A stretch of DNA of 64,000 bases from Paenibacillus sp. MMS20-IR301 (lineage in GTDB: Bacteria > Bacillota > Bacilli > Paenibacillales > Paenibacillaceae), in NCBI RefSeq assembly GCF_032302195.1, contig NZ_CP135275.1, positions 2,170,001-2,234,000 on the forward strand, written 5' to 3'. The position numbers and the translations under genes were made by a program. Numbering within the stretch: the stretch's first letter is position 1; each line of letters opens with the position of its first letter. The notes beneath the pieces were generated by a model that was given only the letters and a program-made list of their open reading frames with translations, searched no databases and was not told where the DNA came from. Of the stretch, positions 25,355-35,490 are shown one piece after another.

Positions 25355-28300
25355 TCAGGCAATTTCAGCCTCTTCATCCTCCAGCTTCACGGACACGAGC
25401 TTGGATACGCCGCCCTCCTCCATGGTCACGCCATAGAGAACATCCGCTTCCTCCATCGTTCCTTTGCGGTGGGTGACTACAATAAACTGCGTCTGCTCCG
25501 AGAACTCACGCAGGTATTGGGCGAAGCGGACCACATTCGCTTCATCCAGGGCAGCTTCAACCTCATCCAGCACGCAGAACGGCACCGGCTTGACCTGAAG
25601 AATAGCGAACAGCAGAGCCATTGCGGTCAATGCGCGTTCTCCGCCTGACAGAAGCTGCAGGTTCTGCAGCTTCTTGCCCGGAGGCTGAGCAACAATATCT
25701 ATCCCCGTATCCAGCATATGCTCCGGGTCCAGCAGCTGCAGGTCTGCCCGTCCGCCGCCGAACAGCTTCGAGAATACCGTACCAAATTCACGGCGGATGG
25801 CATCAAAGGTCATCTTAAAGCGCTTGGACATTTCCTCTTCCATCTCGTGGATAACGTGATACAACGTAGTTTTAGCTTCAACCAGGTCATCCTTTTGTCC
25901 GCTGAGGAAGGTATAGCGCTCATGAACCCGCTGATACTCTTCAATCGCGCCAAGATTAACCTCCCCGAGCCCTGAGATACTGCGCTTCAGGCGCTGCACC
26001 TCGAGCTGTGCCGCCGGCACATCCTCCGGTACAGGGTAACGCTGCTTCGCCAGCTCATAGCTGAGTTCGTAGTCCTCGCTCAGCTTGCGCAGGATATTAT
26101 CGAGCTCCACATCCAGCCGGCCTACGGCAACCTCTGTAGAACGGAGCTTGTCCTCTACGACTCTCAGCGCCTGGCGCTGATCCTTGGTTTCCCCCTCGGC
26201 CACTTCCAGCTTACGCGAAATAGCTGCGCGGTCAGCCCGGGCCAGATCCAGCTTCGCAGAGGTATCTTCTTTCTTCAGCCGGAAGCTGTTCAGATCCTCC
26301 CGCTGCTTCACGGCTTCGCGGGCATTCTCTTCCAGATCCTGCTCGATTGTCATCAGCAGACTGCGGCTCTGGCGCAGCTCCTTCTCCTGGGAGCCGGCAT
26401 CCTGGCGCATGCGCCGCAGCTGCTCCTCCAGCGAGAAGATCTCCTGATCCAGCTTGCCTTCCGTCACCTTCATGCCGGTCAGCTTACTCTGCAGCTCTTC
26501 CTTGGCGGTTTCACTCGCCTTGCGGTCGGTTTCAGCCGCCCGGATCGCCGCATGGGCTTCCTGCTCCTCCTGCTCCAGCCGGGCCAGCTCAGCTTCAGCC
26601 GTCTTGCGCGCTTCCTCAAGTCCGCGGACCTCATGCTCGAAGCCGCTGCGCTCTACCCCTGCGCCTTCGACCTGCTCCGTGACATGCCGCAGCTCCTGCT
26701 CCAGCTGTTTCAGATCACCGGATATCCGCTGCTCCTCCAGCCGTTTCTCATCCCCGTCATGCCGCAGCTCTTCCAGCTTCTCGGAGGCCTTGTTCTGCTC
26801 CTCCCGCAGACGGCTGATGCCCTGTCTCAGCTTGGCAATCTGCTGCTCCGTTTCGGCAATCTCGCCGGACAGCTGATCCAGCTGCCGTTTGCGGCTAAGC
26901 AGACTGTTATTTTTCTTATGCTGGCTGCCCCCGGTCATCGAGCCGCCGGCATTCACTACATCACCTTCAAGCGTAACTACACGGTAGCGGTATTGGCATT
27001 TGGCCGCAATCCGGTTAGCCTGCTCCAGATTCTCGGCAATAACCACGTTCCCGAGCAGGCTGCCGATAATATTAGCATACTTCTCTTCGTAACCGACCAG
27101 TTCAGACCCGATCCCGACATAGCCTTCAGCACCTTCCACCATGCTGCGGTCACTGCCGGTGATCTGGCGGGTCCGGATGACATCCAGCGGCAGGAACGTC
27201 GCCCGGCCAAGCTGGCGCTGCTTCAGAAAAGCAATCGCCTGCCGGGATACAGCTTCGTTATCCATAACCACATGCTGAAGTGAGGCGCCCATCGCTGTTT
27301 CAACAGCCATTTCCAGCCGCTCCGGAACAGAAATCAGCTCGGCAACTGCCCCGTGGACACCATGAAGCTGGCCCTTACGCGAGCCTTTCAGCACCTCTTT
27401 AACCCCAAGCATGAATCCGTCAAAATCATCCTGCATTTCCTTCATCGTCTCATGCCGTGAAACCTGGGCCTCGCGTTTCTGCTCCAGCTTGCGCAGGCCG
27501 CTCTGAGTTTCCTCCAGCAGCTTCTGCCGCTTGCCGGTCTGCTCACTCTCCGCTATATATGCGCTGCGGAGCATGCCAATTTCCTTGCCCAGCCCGGCAA
27601 TTGCCGACTTAAGCCCGTCCCTTGCATTCGTCAGTTCCGTAAGCTTGGCCTGCCATTTGCCGCTCTCTTCCTGGCTGCGGCTCATCCGCTTCTCCAGGCT
27701 CTCCTTCTGCTGATCCGCATAGCGGATTTCATTCCTCGCCTGGGCCATCAGGTTCATCAGCTCAAGCAGCGCACTCTTCAGCTTCTCTTCCTTACTCTGG
27801 CTGATGCCGCCGGCAACGCCCTGGAGCCTCGATTCCTCATCCGCCAGCTGCGCCCGCAGCTCTTCAAGCGCCACCCTTGCCTGCTGAAGCTTAAGCTCCA
27901 GCTCAGCCAGCTCGCGCTGCCGTCCTTCGGACCGCTCGCCTACGGAACCCAGCGTCTGCAGCAGCTGCTCACGGTTGTTCTCCAGATTCCGGCGGCGCTC
28001 CTTAAGCAGCTCTCCAAGACCTTCGCTCTTCTCGTTCGCTTCACTGAAGTGCAGGAGCTGCCCCTGCAGCTGCTCCACTTCCTGCTCCAGCCTCCGCAGC
28101 TCGGTCCGGCCGCTCTCCAGCTTGGCATCATGAGCCGACACTACCGTCGAGAGCTCCAACTGCTCATTCTTAAGGATATCCAGGCGGGCATTGCCCTCCT
28201 GCCAGGCCGTATGTATGCCTTCAATCTGATGCACGTACACGGAGATTTCCAGTTCCTTCAGCTGCCCGCGCAATTCCTTGAACCGGACCGCCTTTTCCGA

Positions 28301-28924
28301 CTGTTCCTTCAGCGGTCCGACCTGATCCTCCAGCTCACTGATCAGATCATGAATCCGCAGCAGATTCTGCTCCGTTTCATCCAGCTTGCGGCCGGCGTCT
28401 TTTTTGCGGGATTTATATTTAACAATGCCTGAGGCCTCTTCAAAGATCCCTCTCCGGTCTTCCGAACGGGTACTCAGTATCTCTTCTATCCGGCCTTGTC
28501 CAATAATCGAATAAGCCTCGCGGCCGATTCCGGTATCCATAAACAGCTCTGTGATATCCTTCAGCCGGCAGGCTTGCTTATTGATTAAATATTCACTTTC
28601 ACCGCTGCGGTGGACACGGCGGGTCACGGTAACTTCGCTGAAATCCAGCGGCAGCACATGATCCTCATTATCCAGCGTAAGGGAGACTTCACCGTAATTG
28701 ACCGCTTTGCGCGCATCGCTGCCGGCAAAAATAATATCTTCCATCTTGCCGCCGCGCAGCGATTTGGCACTCTGTTCGCCGAGCACCCAGCGTATGCCGT
28801 CGGAAATATTACTTTTGCCGCTGCCGTTCGGGCCGACTACAGCCGTAATTCCGCGTACAAATTCCATTTCCGTCTTATCGGCAAATGATTTAAAGCCAGC
28901 TAATTCGATCCGCTTCAGAAACAT
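25355..28924 (-). CDS. smc: chromosome condensation protein SMC
   Basis: The 1189-residue protein has the normal SMC length and plan: Walker A GPNGSGKSN at residues 31-39, a first coiled coil, a hinge near 500-650 (LHGVHGAVAELI, GGSMTGGS), a second coiled coil, the ABC signature LSGGERALTAMALLFA, and Walker B VLDEVEAALDEAN. It dimerises at the hinge and with ScpAB organises and segregates the chromosome. It is transcribed after the rnc terminator and a dispersed repeat, so it may have its own promoter, with ftsY downstream. Confidence 0.97.
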   Translation of the reverse strand: MFLKRIELAGFKSFADKTEMEFVRGITAVVGPNGSGKSNISDGIRWVLGEQSAKSLRGGKMEDIIFAGSDARKAVNYGEVSLTLDNEDHVLPLDFSEVTVTRRVHRSGESEYLINKQACRLKDITELFMDTGIGREAYSIIGQGRIEEILSTRSEDRRGIFEEASGIVKYKSRKKDAGRKLDETEQNLLRIHDLISELEDQVGPLKEQSEKAVRFKELRGQLKELEISVYVHQIEGIHTAWQEGNARLDILKNEQLELSTVVSAHDAKLESGRTELRRLEQEVEQLQGQLLHFSEANEKSEGLGELLKERRRNLENNREQLLQTLGSVGERSEGRQRELAELELKLQQARVALEELRAQLADEESRLQGVAGGISQSKEEKLKSALLELMNLMAQARNEIRYADQQKESLEKRMSRSQEESGKWQAKLTELTNARDGLKSAIAGLGKEIGMLRSAYIAESEQTGKRQKLLEETQSGLRKLEQKREAQVSRHETMKEMQDDFDGFMLGVKEVLKGSRKGQLHGVHGAVAELISVPERLEMAVETAMGASLQHVVMDNEAVSRQAIAFLKQRQLGRATFLPLDVIRTRQITGSDRSMVEGAEGYVGIGSELVGYEEKYANIIGSLLGNVVIAENLEQANRIAAKCQYRYRVVTLEGDVVNAGGSMTGGSQHKKNNSLLSRKRQLDQLSGEIAETEQQIAKLRQGISRLREEQNKASEKLEELRHDGDEKRLEEQRISGDLKQLEQELRHVTEQVEGAGVERSGFEHEVRGLEEARKTAEAELARLEQEEQEAHAAIRAAETDRKASETAKEELQSKLTGMKVTEGKLDQEIFSLEEQLRRMRQDAGSQEKELRQSRSLLMTIEQDLEENAREAVKQREDLNSFRLKKEDTSAKLDLARADRAAISRKLEVAEGETKDQRQALRVVEDKLRSTEVAVGRLDVELDNILRKLSEDYELSYELAKQRYPVPEDVPAAQLEVQRLKRSISGLGEVNLGAIEEYQRVHERYTFLSGQKDDLVEAKTTLYHVIHEMEEEMSKRFKMTFDAIRREFGTVFSKLFGGGRADLQLLDPEHMLDTGIDIVAQPPGKKLQNLQLLSGGERALTAMALLFAILQVKPVPFCVLDEVEAALDEANVVRFAQYLREFSEQTQFIVVTHRKGTMEEADVLYGVTMEEGGVSKLVSVKLEDEEAEIA

Positions 28925-28973
28925 AACTCGCCTATCACCTCTAACCCATTATACCATAGCGTTTCCTTGCCTA

Positions 28974-29049
28974 AACAACCCCACAAAGTGGTGCACCCGC
29001 TTCGATGTTTACTCAAGTACTTCGCGGGGGCCCCAAAACATATAATTTC
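28974..29049. repeat. about 75-bp dispersed GC-rich element, copy A
   Basis: It shares blocks with copy B at 36305-36382 in the same orientation: ACCCCACAAAGTGG, GCTTCGA, a TACTTC(G/A)CGGGGGCCCC block, then AAACATATAA. The CCCCAC/GTGGGG hairpin is damaged in this copy (GTGGTG). It lies between the rnc terminator and the smc start. Confidence 0.75.
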
Positions 29050-29058
29050 TGCTATTTC

Positions 29059-29119
29059 GAAAAGAGCAGCAAAAGTCTGACTTCCGCCTAAACGCCGGCA
29101 TTCAGACTATTGCTGCTCT
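29059..29119 (-). terminator. terminator of rnc
   Basis: AGAGCAGCAA plus AGTCTGA pair with TCAGACT plus TTGCTGCTCT around a 21-nt loop, and the minus strand ends in TTTTC. Confidence 0.8.
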
Positions 29120-29154
29120 ACTCCGCTTGCACCGCTATGCTGCTCTAGGCGCAC

Positions 29155-29859
29155 TCAGGCACCGTCTTCCTTCAGACGCAGAAGTGCTGCCGCTGCAGCC
29201 TGCTGCTCCGCTTCCTTCTTGGAACGGCCGCTGCCGCTGCCCAGTGAACGGCTGGCCATATACACTTCAGAAACGAATTCGCGCTCGTGCGCCGGTCCGC
29301 GTTCTTCAATAATCCGATATTCCAGCGTACCCATACCATGATGCTGTATCAGTTCCTGAAGCTCTGTTTTGAAATCGCTCATTTGCATTTGCAGCTTACC
29401 GTCGGTTTCGACCAGCGGAAATACATGATCATCGAGGAATTTCCGGGCTGTTTCCAGACCCTGATCGAGATAGAGCGCTCCTACGAAGGCTTCGAACACA
29501 TCGGCCAGCAGAGCCGGGCGGGTACGTCCGCCCGTAAGTTCTTCTCCTTTACCCAGCAGTACAAACCGTCCAAAACCGAGCGTCTCGGCGAAACGGACAA
29601 GTGACGGCTCACATACAATTGCGGCACGCAGCTTAGTCAGTTCACCTTCCGGCCGGTCCGGGAGCAGATTGTACAGATATTCGGACACCGTCAGCTCCAG
29701 CACCGCATCACCCAGAAATTCCAGGCGCTCATTATCCTGATGCTGATTGAACCGGTGTTCGTTCACATATGAAGCATGGGTAAAAGCCTGCTTTAGAAGT
29801 ACAGAATCGTGAAATTGGATTTGAAGTTGGCTTTGTAACTGCTTCAGGTCTCCTTTCAC
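29155..29859 (-). CDS. rnc: ribonuclease III
   Basis: The 234-residue enzyme cleaves double-stranded RNA such as rRNA precursors. The catalytic signature [14 protein letters not shown] is near residues 43-56, a second acidic site lies in [14 protein letters not shown], and a C-terminal dsRNA-binding domain is marked by [13 protein letters not shown] and [18 protein letters not shown]. It starts 12 bp after fabF, so it belongs to the fatty-acid transcript, and has a terminator before smc. Confidence 0.96.
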   Translation of the reverse strand: MKGDLKQLQSQLQIQFHDSVLLKQAFTHASYVNEHRFNQHQDNERLEFLGDAVLELTVSEYLYNLLPDRPEGELTKLRAAIVCEPSLVRFAETLGFGRFVLLGKGEELTGGRTRPALLADVFEAFVGALYLDQGLETARKFLDDHVFPLVETDGKLQMQMSDFKTELQELIQHHGMGTLEYRIIEERGPAHEREFVSEVYMASRSLGSGSGRSKKEAEQQAAAAALLRLKEDGA

Positions 29860-29871
29860 TGCACTGTCCCC

Positions 29872-31110
29872 TTACTTGTTGTATTTTTTGAGAATAACGG
29901 TAGCGTTATGCCCTCCGAATCCAAATGAATTGGACATTACGATTTTCAGATCTGCCTTGCGCGGTACGTTTGGCACATAGTCCAAATCACATTCCGGGTC
30001 CTGGTTGTCCAAATTGATCGTAGGGGCAATTATGCCGTTCTGCAGGGAAAGTCCGCAGATAATCGCTTCCACACCGCCGGCAGCGCCAAGCAAGTGGCCT
30101 GTCATCGATTTGGTCGAGCTGATGGCTACCTTGTATGCGTGCTCACCCAGCGCTTTTTTGACAGCGGCTGTTTCGGACTTGTCACCGACTGGCGTAGATG
30201 TACCATGCGCATTGATGTAGTCGATCTCTTCAGGTTTGATTCCGGCATCGCGGATCGCCATCTTCATGCAGCGCGCTGCACCGTCAGGGTCCGGCTCTGT
30301 CATATGGTGGGCATCAGCACTCAGGCCGTAACCGATTACTTCAGCGTAGATCTTGGCTCCGCGTTTCTCGGCGTGCTCAAGGGACTCCAGGATCAGAATT
30401 CCGGCACCTTCGCCCATTACGAAACCGTCACGGTCCGTATCAAACGGACGGCTGGCCTTCTCCGGCTCATCATTACGGGTTGACATCGCTCTCATCGCGC
30501 AAAAGCCTGCCATTCCGGTTGGACGGATAGTCGCTTCAGCACCGCCGCAGATCATCGCATCGGCATCACCGCGCTGAATCAGACGGAAGGATTCTCCGAT
30601 GGAGTGGCTTCCGGTTGCACAAGCAGTTACTGTCGTTGTATTCGGTCCTTTGGCACCCAGATTAATCGACAGCTGGCCTGAGCCCATGTTGGCGATCATC
30701 ATTGGAATGAAGAACGGGCTAACCCGTTTCGGACCTTTTTCGAGCAGCAGATTGTGATTGTCTTCCCATGTACCCAGACCGCCGATACCGGAGCCGACCG
30801 ATACGCCGATCCGTTCAGCATCAATATCTTCGCCGATCTTAAGTCCGCTGTCCCGCAAAGCATCTTCGCCGGCAGCTACCGCAAATTGTACGAAACGGTC
30901 CATCTTACGGGCTTCCTTGCGGCCAAAACGCTCTTCCGCATCGAAATCCTTAACTGAAGCTGCGATCCGTGTTGTATAATCACTGACATCGAAAGCTTCA
31001 ACCAGAGAAACTCCGGATTTACCGCTCATCAGGCTGTCCCAGAATGTTCCCAGGTCCTTGCCCAGCGATGTTATTACACCCATACCCGTTACAACCACTC
31101 TATGACTCAA
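29872..31110 (-). CDS. fabF: beta-ketoacyl-ACP synthase II
   Basis: The protein has about 412 residues and elongates acyl-ACP with malonyl-ACP. The active Cys is in TACATGSHS, the two His in NAHGTSTPVGD and STKSMTGHLLGAAG, and the C terminus has SNSFGFGGHNA. I prefer the TTG at 31110 because GGGGTG lies 7 nt upstream; the ATG at 31116 sits almost on that site, so the start is uncertain by two codons. It is downstream of acpP and coupled to rnc. Confidence 0.94.
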   Translation of the reverse strand: MSHRVVVTGMGVITSLGKDLGTFWDSLMSGKSGVSLVEAFDVSDYTTRIAASVKDFDAEERFGRKEARKMDRFVQFAVAAGEDALRDSGLKIGEDIDAERIGVSVGSGIGGLGTWEDNHNLLLEKGPKRVSPFFIPMMIANMGSGQLSINLGAKGPNTTTVTACATGSHSIGESFRLIQRGDADAMICGGAEATIRPTGMAGFCAMRAMSTRNDEPEKASRPFDTDRDGFVMGEGAGILILESLEHAEKRGAKIYAEVIGYGLSADAHHMTEPDPDGAARCMKMAIRDAGIKPEEIDYINAHGTSTPVGDKSETAAVKKALGEHAYKVAISSTKSMTGHLLGAAGGVEAIICGLSLQNGIIAPTINLDNQDPECDLDYVPNVPRKADLKIVMSNSFGFGGHNATVILKKYNK

Positions 31111-31317
31111 ACACATTCACCCCATCTGTAGGCTGTATACTTCTACAACTTTGTAAAAATGTACTCACGCCCAAAGTCTATATAAACTGCAGTCGCCGCA
31201 AGATTATTCAATCTGCGGTTCTGTTATATTCTCCCTATAGATGCCATAGCATCAAAAACACTGCATAAAGAGGAGAAGTCCCGCCCTGGCAGGAACGGGA
31301 CCCTCAATCATATGACT

Positions 31318-31551
31318 CTAGGTATGAGATTGTATGTACTTCACAACTTCACCCACGGTCGTAATACTCTCTGCATCTTCATCAGAGATTTCCATATCGA
31401 ATTCATCTTCCAATTCCATAACCAATTCTACAACATCAAGAGAATCAGCACCTAAATCATCTTTGAAAGACGCTTCTAATGTTACCTCAGCTTCATCGGC
31501 ACCTAAGCGGTCGATGACAATGCGTTTTACACGCTCCAATACATCGGACAT
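31318..31551 (-). CDS. acpP: acyl carrier protein
   Basis: The 77-residue acidic protein carries acyl chains on a phosphopantetheine arm at Ser37 in [12 protein letters not shown] 31551 follows GAGGAGGTG; the frame extends upstream to 31611 without a site. It sits between fabG and fabF in the conserved order. The short hairpin GTCCCG/CGGGAC at 31278-31301 just downstream may tune the ratio of acpP to fabF message. Confidence 0.96.
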   Translation of the reverse strand: MSDVLERVKRIVIDRLGADEAEVTLEASFKDDLGADSLDVVELVMELEDEFDMEISDEDAESITTVGEVVKYIQSHT

Positions 31552-31675
31552 CCGGTTCACCTCCTCTTTTGGTATTATACGAGATATGAAGTCAAAATAC
31601 CATATGAGCAAAAAAATCGCTTACCTGGCGTCTTCTGCTCTCTTCCCCCGTAATGTTCAAACGCCTTGCGCAGCC

Positions 31676-32425
31676 TTACATGTACATGCCGCCATCCACA
31701 TGAAGTGTCTGGCCTGTCATGTAAGCAGCCCCTTCAGAGGCCAGGAATACCACCGTGTTAGCAATGTCCTCCGCCCGCCCGAGCTTTGCCAGGGGAATCC
31801 CCTTAACCAGCTCGCTGCGGACTTCATCGGACAGCTCACGGGTCATGTCGGTATCAATGAACCCCGGCGCAATGCAGTTCACGGTAATTCCCCGTGACGA
31901 CAGCTCGCGTGCCGCAGTTTTCGTCATTCCGATTACTCCCGCTTTGGCTGCAGTGTAATTAATCTGGCCCGGATTGCCGGTAACGCCGACAACAGAGGAG
32001 ATATTGATGATCCGGCCATAACGCTGCTTCATCATCGGGCGCGTAGCCGCCTTCAGGCAGTTGAACACACCTTTCAGATTCGTTTCGATAACCTGATCGA
32101 ATTCTTCCTCTTTCATGCGCATAATCAGATTATCCCGGGTAATACCGGCATTATTGATCAGAATGTCGATTTTCCCCCAGGCTCCTATAACCTCTTTCAC
32201 AAGGCTTTCCGCCTGTTCGCTATTGCCGACATTCCCCTGCAAAGCAAGCCCTTCCGAGCCAAGCTCCTGAATCCGGGCCACAGTCTCTTCTGCTGCCTGG
32301 ACGCTGCCGGAGTAGTTCACGGCTACCTTAACGCCATGCTCTGCCAGTGCCAGGGCAATAGCGCGGCCGATCCCGCGGGAACCGCCGGTAACAAGGGCCG
32401 TCTGGCCTTTGAGTGCTGCAAACAT
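31676..32425 (-). CDS. fabG: 3-oxoacyl-ACP reductase
   Basis: The 249-residue SDR-fold enzyme reduces 3-oxoacyl-ACP with NADPH. It has [20 protein letters not shown], the catalytic Ser in NISSVVG, YTAAKAG, and the family end [18 protein letters not shown] 32425 has AGGGGG upstream; the frame extends nine codons further without a better site. Position between fabD and acpP confirms the assignment over other SDRs. Confidence 0.96.
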   Translation of the reverse strand: MFAALKGQTALVTGGSRGIGRAIALALAEHGVKVAVNYSGSVQAAEETVARIQELGSEGLALQGNVGNSEQAESLVKEVIGAWGKIDILINNAGITRDNLIMRMKEEEFDQVIETNLKGVFNCLKAATRPMMKQRYGRIINISSVVGVTGNPGQINYTAAKAGVIGMTKTAARELSSRGITVNCIAPGFIDTDMTRELSDEVRSELVKGIPLAKLGRAEDIANTVVFLASEGAAYMTGQTLHVDGGMYM

Positions 32426-32476
32426 TTCGTAATGTCCCCCTTCAATAATCATGCCTCGGCCGTTCTGCCAAGCCGC

Positions 32477-33400
32477 TTACCAGCCTGCCGTTGCGCTCTC
32501 AAGACTGTTGATATTGACAAGCTTGACATTCTTGTCAATCTTGCGGATCAGGCCGGTCAGCACGCTGCCGGAACCAATCTCTACAAAAGTATCCACTCCG
32601 GCGGCGATAAGCCATTCCACGCTGTCCTGCCAGAGTACAGGTGAGAATACCTGGGCTACAAGCAGTTCTCGGAGCTGCTGCGGATCAGTAACCGGGGCGG
32701 CTGTGACATTGACAACCACCGGCACGGACGGGGCATTAAAGGTAACCTTCTGCAGTTCTGCAGCCAGGCGTTCAGCTGCTTCTTTCATTAAAGAAGAATG
32801 GAACGGACCGCTGACTTCAAGCGGAATCGCCCGCTTGCCGCCGGCTTCCTTAATCCGCGCCACTACCTCGTTCACACCGGCCACCGAGCCGGAAACTACA
32901 ATCTGCCCGGGGCAGTTGATGTTAGCCAGCTCAACCGGACTCCCGGCTTCAGTAATGCTGCGGCATAATTCTGCAAGAGCTGTGCGGTCTGCTCCAAGCG
33001 TGGCAGCCATAGCCCCCTGCCCGCCAGGCACGGCAGCCTCCATAAATTGTCCGCGCAGACGGACCAGCGACACAGCATCCTCATAAGAGAGCACTCCTGC
33101 AGCTACAAGCGCACTGTATTCCCCAAGGCTGTGGCCTGCTACATAATCAGGACTGATGCCAAGGCTGCCCAGTGCTTCCAGATAAGCCACACTGGCTGTA
33201 ACCAGTGCCGGCTGGGTATTGACAGTCTGCTTAAGCTCGCTGTCCGGACCTTCAAATACAAGCCGGGTCAGCGGAAATCCAAGTACCTCGTCGCCCTTCT
33301 CAAAGACTGCACGGCTCTTAGGCAGGGCTTCATATACATCCTTACCCATCCCGACTGCCTGTGCACCTTGACCGGGAAAGACAAATGCGATTTTACCCAT
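32477..33400 (-). CDS. fabD: malonyl-CoA:ACP transacylase
   Basis: The 307-residue enzyme moves malonyl from CoA to ACP. FVFPGQGAQAVGMG is the N-terminal signature, the nucleophile Ser is in VAGHSLGEYSAL, and the second catalytic His is in SGPFHSSLM. AAGGAG precedes the ATG. There is a 102-bp gap after fabH without an obvious terminator, so one transcript is likely. Confidence 0.95.
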   Translation of the reverse strand: MGKIAFVFPGQGAQAVGMGKDVYEALPKSRAVFEKGDEVLGFPLTRLVFEGPDSELKQTVNTQPALVTASVAYLEALGSLGISPDYVAGHSLGEYSALVAAGVLSYEDAVSLVRLRGQFMEAAVPGGQGAMAATLGADRTALAELCRSITEAGSPVELANINCPGQIVVSGSVAGVNEVVARIKEAGGKRAIPLEVSGPFHSSLMKEAAERLAAELQKVTFNAPSVPVVVNVTAAPVTDPQQLRELLVAQVFSPVLWQDSVEWLIAAGVDTFVEIGSGSVLTGLIRKIDKNVKLVNINSLESATAGW

Positions 33401-33502
33401 AAGGCTGCAGCTCCTTCTCGTTAACAGCAGCTCCCGGCGGACAATTTGCCCGGCAGCAGGAGCCGCTTAAGTTCTATTCTTGGCGCGGTAACGCCTTACC
33501 TC

Positions 33503-34492
33503 TTACCAGATCAGTACAGATGCGCCCCAAGTCAGACCGCCGCCGAAGCCGACCATCAGAACGGTGTCGCCTTCCTTCATCCGGCCTTCTTCAGCTGCTT
33601 CTACCAGGGCAAGCGGAATCGATGCAGCCGATGTATTAGCATACCGGTCGACATTGATTACGCATTTCTCAGGCGGCAGATCGAGACGCTGCATTGCGGA
33701 TTGAATAATCCGGATATTGGCCTGATGCGGTACGAACAGGTCGATATTCTCCTTGGTTATTCCCGCTTTGGTCAATACACGCTCTGTAGCCGTACCCATC
33801 ACGCGCACCGCAAATTTAAATACTTCGCGGCCGTTCATATAGATGAAGTGCTTCTTGTCCTCCACAGTCTGATGGGAAGCCGGAAGGCGTGATCCGCCTG
33901 CTTCCTGGTTGAGCAGGCTGCCGCCGGAGCCTTCCGCTCCAAGATCGAAGGACTGGAAGCCCCGGCCTTCCGGAACCTCGCCCACGATTACTGCGCCGGC
34001 ACCGTCTCCGAACAGTACACAGGTGTTACGGTCCGTGTAATCTGTAATGCGCGACAAGGTGTCCGCACCAATAATCAGCGCATTGTTATACATTCCGTTC
34101 TGGATGAATCCGGTTGCTGTAGCCAGGCTATAGACGAACCCGGAGCAGGCTGCCGACAGGTCAAAGGCTGCTGCCCCTTTAGCTCCCAGCTTGTCCTGCA
34201 GAATGCAGGCAGTGGAAGGAAACGCACTGTCAGGTGTAACCGTAGCAACAATAATAAGATCGAGGTCTTCTGCCTTCATCCCCGCGGAATCCAGCGCTTT
34301 CAGTGCAGCTTCATAAGCAAGATCGGAGGTCGCCTGTTCCGGGGCTGCGATATGCCGTTCCCGGATTCCTGTCCGGCTGACAATCCATTCATCGTTTGTT
34401 TCGACGATCTTCTCCAGATCACTGTTGGTCAATATTCTCTCTGGTACGTATTTACCTGTACCGATAATCCCTACCGGACGTAATTGTTTCAT
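33503..34492 (-). CDS. fabH: beta-ketoacyl-ACP synthase III
   Basis: The 329-residue enzyme starts fatty-acid synthesis from acyl-CoA and malonyl-ACP; in this group branched acyl-CoA is the usual primer. The Cys is in AACSGFVYSL, His in VPHQANIRII, Asn in NVDRYANTSAAS. An in-frame GTG at 34504 would overlap the plsX stop by four bases; I prefer the ATG at 34492, which begins at the normal family N terminus, but both are possible. Confidence 0.94.
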   Translation of the reverse strand: MKQLRPVGIIGTGKYVPERILTNSDLEKIVETNDEWIVSRTGIRERHIAAPEQATSDLAYEAALKALDSAGMKAEDLDLIIVATVTPDSAFPSTACILQDKLGAKGAAAFDLSAACSGFVYSLATATGFIQNGMYNNALIIGADTLSRITDYTDRNTCVLFGDGAGAVIVGEVPEGRGFQSFDLGAEGSGGSLLNQEAGGSRLPASHQTVEDKKHFIYMNGREVFKFAVRVMGTATERVLTKAGITKENIDLFVPHQANIRIIQSAMQRLDLPPEKCVINVDRYANTSAASIPLALVEAAEEGRMKEGDTVLMVGFGGGLTWGASVLIW

Positions 34493-34500
34493 GTCGTCAC

Positions 34501-35490
34501 TCACTTCCCGCTAATTTCCTTGGATATACTGGATACCAGATCAGCCTGCAGCGCAATCCGGGCCTGCCTTACCGCATTCTTCACCGCATTGCCGTCAGAG
34601 GAGCCATGCCCCTTCACTACCAGACCGCTAAGACCGAGCAGCGGCGCCCCGCCATGCTCCTTATAATCCATCTTGCCCTTAAGACCTCTAAGCTCCGGCA
34701 TCAGAATGGCTGCACCCAGCTTCGTCTTCAGCGACTTGCTGAACTGCTCCTTCAGCAGAGCGAACATGGCGCCTGCCGTTCCTTCCAGTGTCTTCAGAAG
34801 TATATTACCGGCAAAGCCGTCACAGACCAGCACATCACAGGCACCGGTAAGAACATCCCGCGCTTCCACATTGCCGACAAAATGAATTCCCTGCTGTGCC
34901 TCCAGCAGCGGATAGGCTTCCTTGGTCAGCTCATTTCCTTTGCCCGGCTCGGTTCCGACATTCAGCAGGCCTACACGCGGCTTAGCGATTCCATGCACCT
35001 TGCTGCGGTAAATACTGCCCATTAATGCATATTGTGCCAGATGCTGCGGCTTCGCATCCATATTGGCGCCAAGATCCAGAGCCAGTACACCGACATCATC
35101 CAGTGTAGGAATCATTGGTGCCAGTGCGGGGCGTTCTATACCCTGCATTCTTCCCACAACCAGCAGCCCCGTAGTCATCAAGGCCCCTGTATTGCCCGAC
35201 GAGATCATGGCATCCGCTTCACCTTCGCGGACCATCCGTCCGGCTACCACCATGGATGAGTCCTTCTTGCGGCGGACTGCCTTCACCGGCTCCTCATCTG
35301 AACCGATCACATCACCCGCATGACGCACCGTTACATTGGACGGCTTGTTCTTCAGCAGCGGTGCAAGCCTGGCTTCATCCCCGACCAGCACAATCTGCGT
35401 GTCGCTCCATTCTGCGGCTGCAGCAAGCGCACCTTCCACATTACATTCAGGAGCATTATCCCCGCCCATGGCATCAATGGCGATCAGCAC
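34501..35490 (-). CDS. plsX: phosphate acyltransferase PlsX
   Basis: The 329-residue enzyme converts acyl-ACP to acyl-phosphate for phospholipid synthesis. IAIDAMGGDNAP at the N terminus and SGNTGALMTTG are family signatures, with DVLVCDGFAGNILLKTLEG later. It starts with GTG after GAAGGGGG and overlaps the fapR 3' end by 17 bp, which implies coupling of the lipid regulator and this enzyme. Confidence 0.95.
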   Translation of the reverse strand: MLIAIDAMGGDNAPECNVEGALAAAAEWSDTQIVLVGDEARLAPLLKNKPSNVTVRHAGDVIGSDEEPVKAVRRKKDSSMVVAGRMVREGEADAMISSGNTGALMTTGLLVVGRMQGIERPALAPMIPTLDDVGVLALDLGANMDAKPQHLAQYALMGSIYRSKVHGIAKPRVGLLNVGTEPGKGNELTKEAYPLLEAQQGIHFVGNVEARDVLTGACDVLVCDGFAGNILLKTLEGTAGAMFALLKEQFSKSLKTKLGAAILMPELRGLKGKMDYKEHGGAPLLGLSGLVVKGHGSSDGNAVKNAVRQARIALQADLVSSISKEISGK

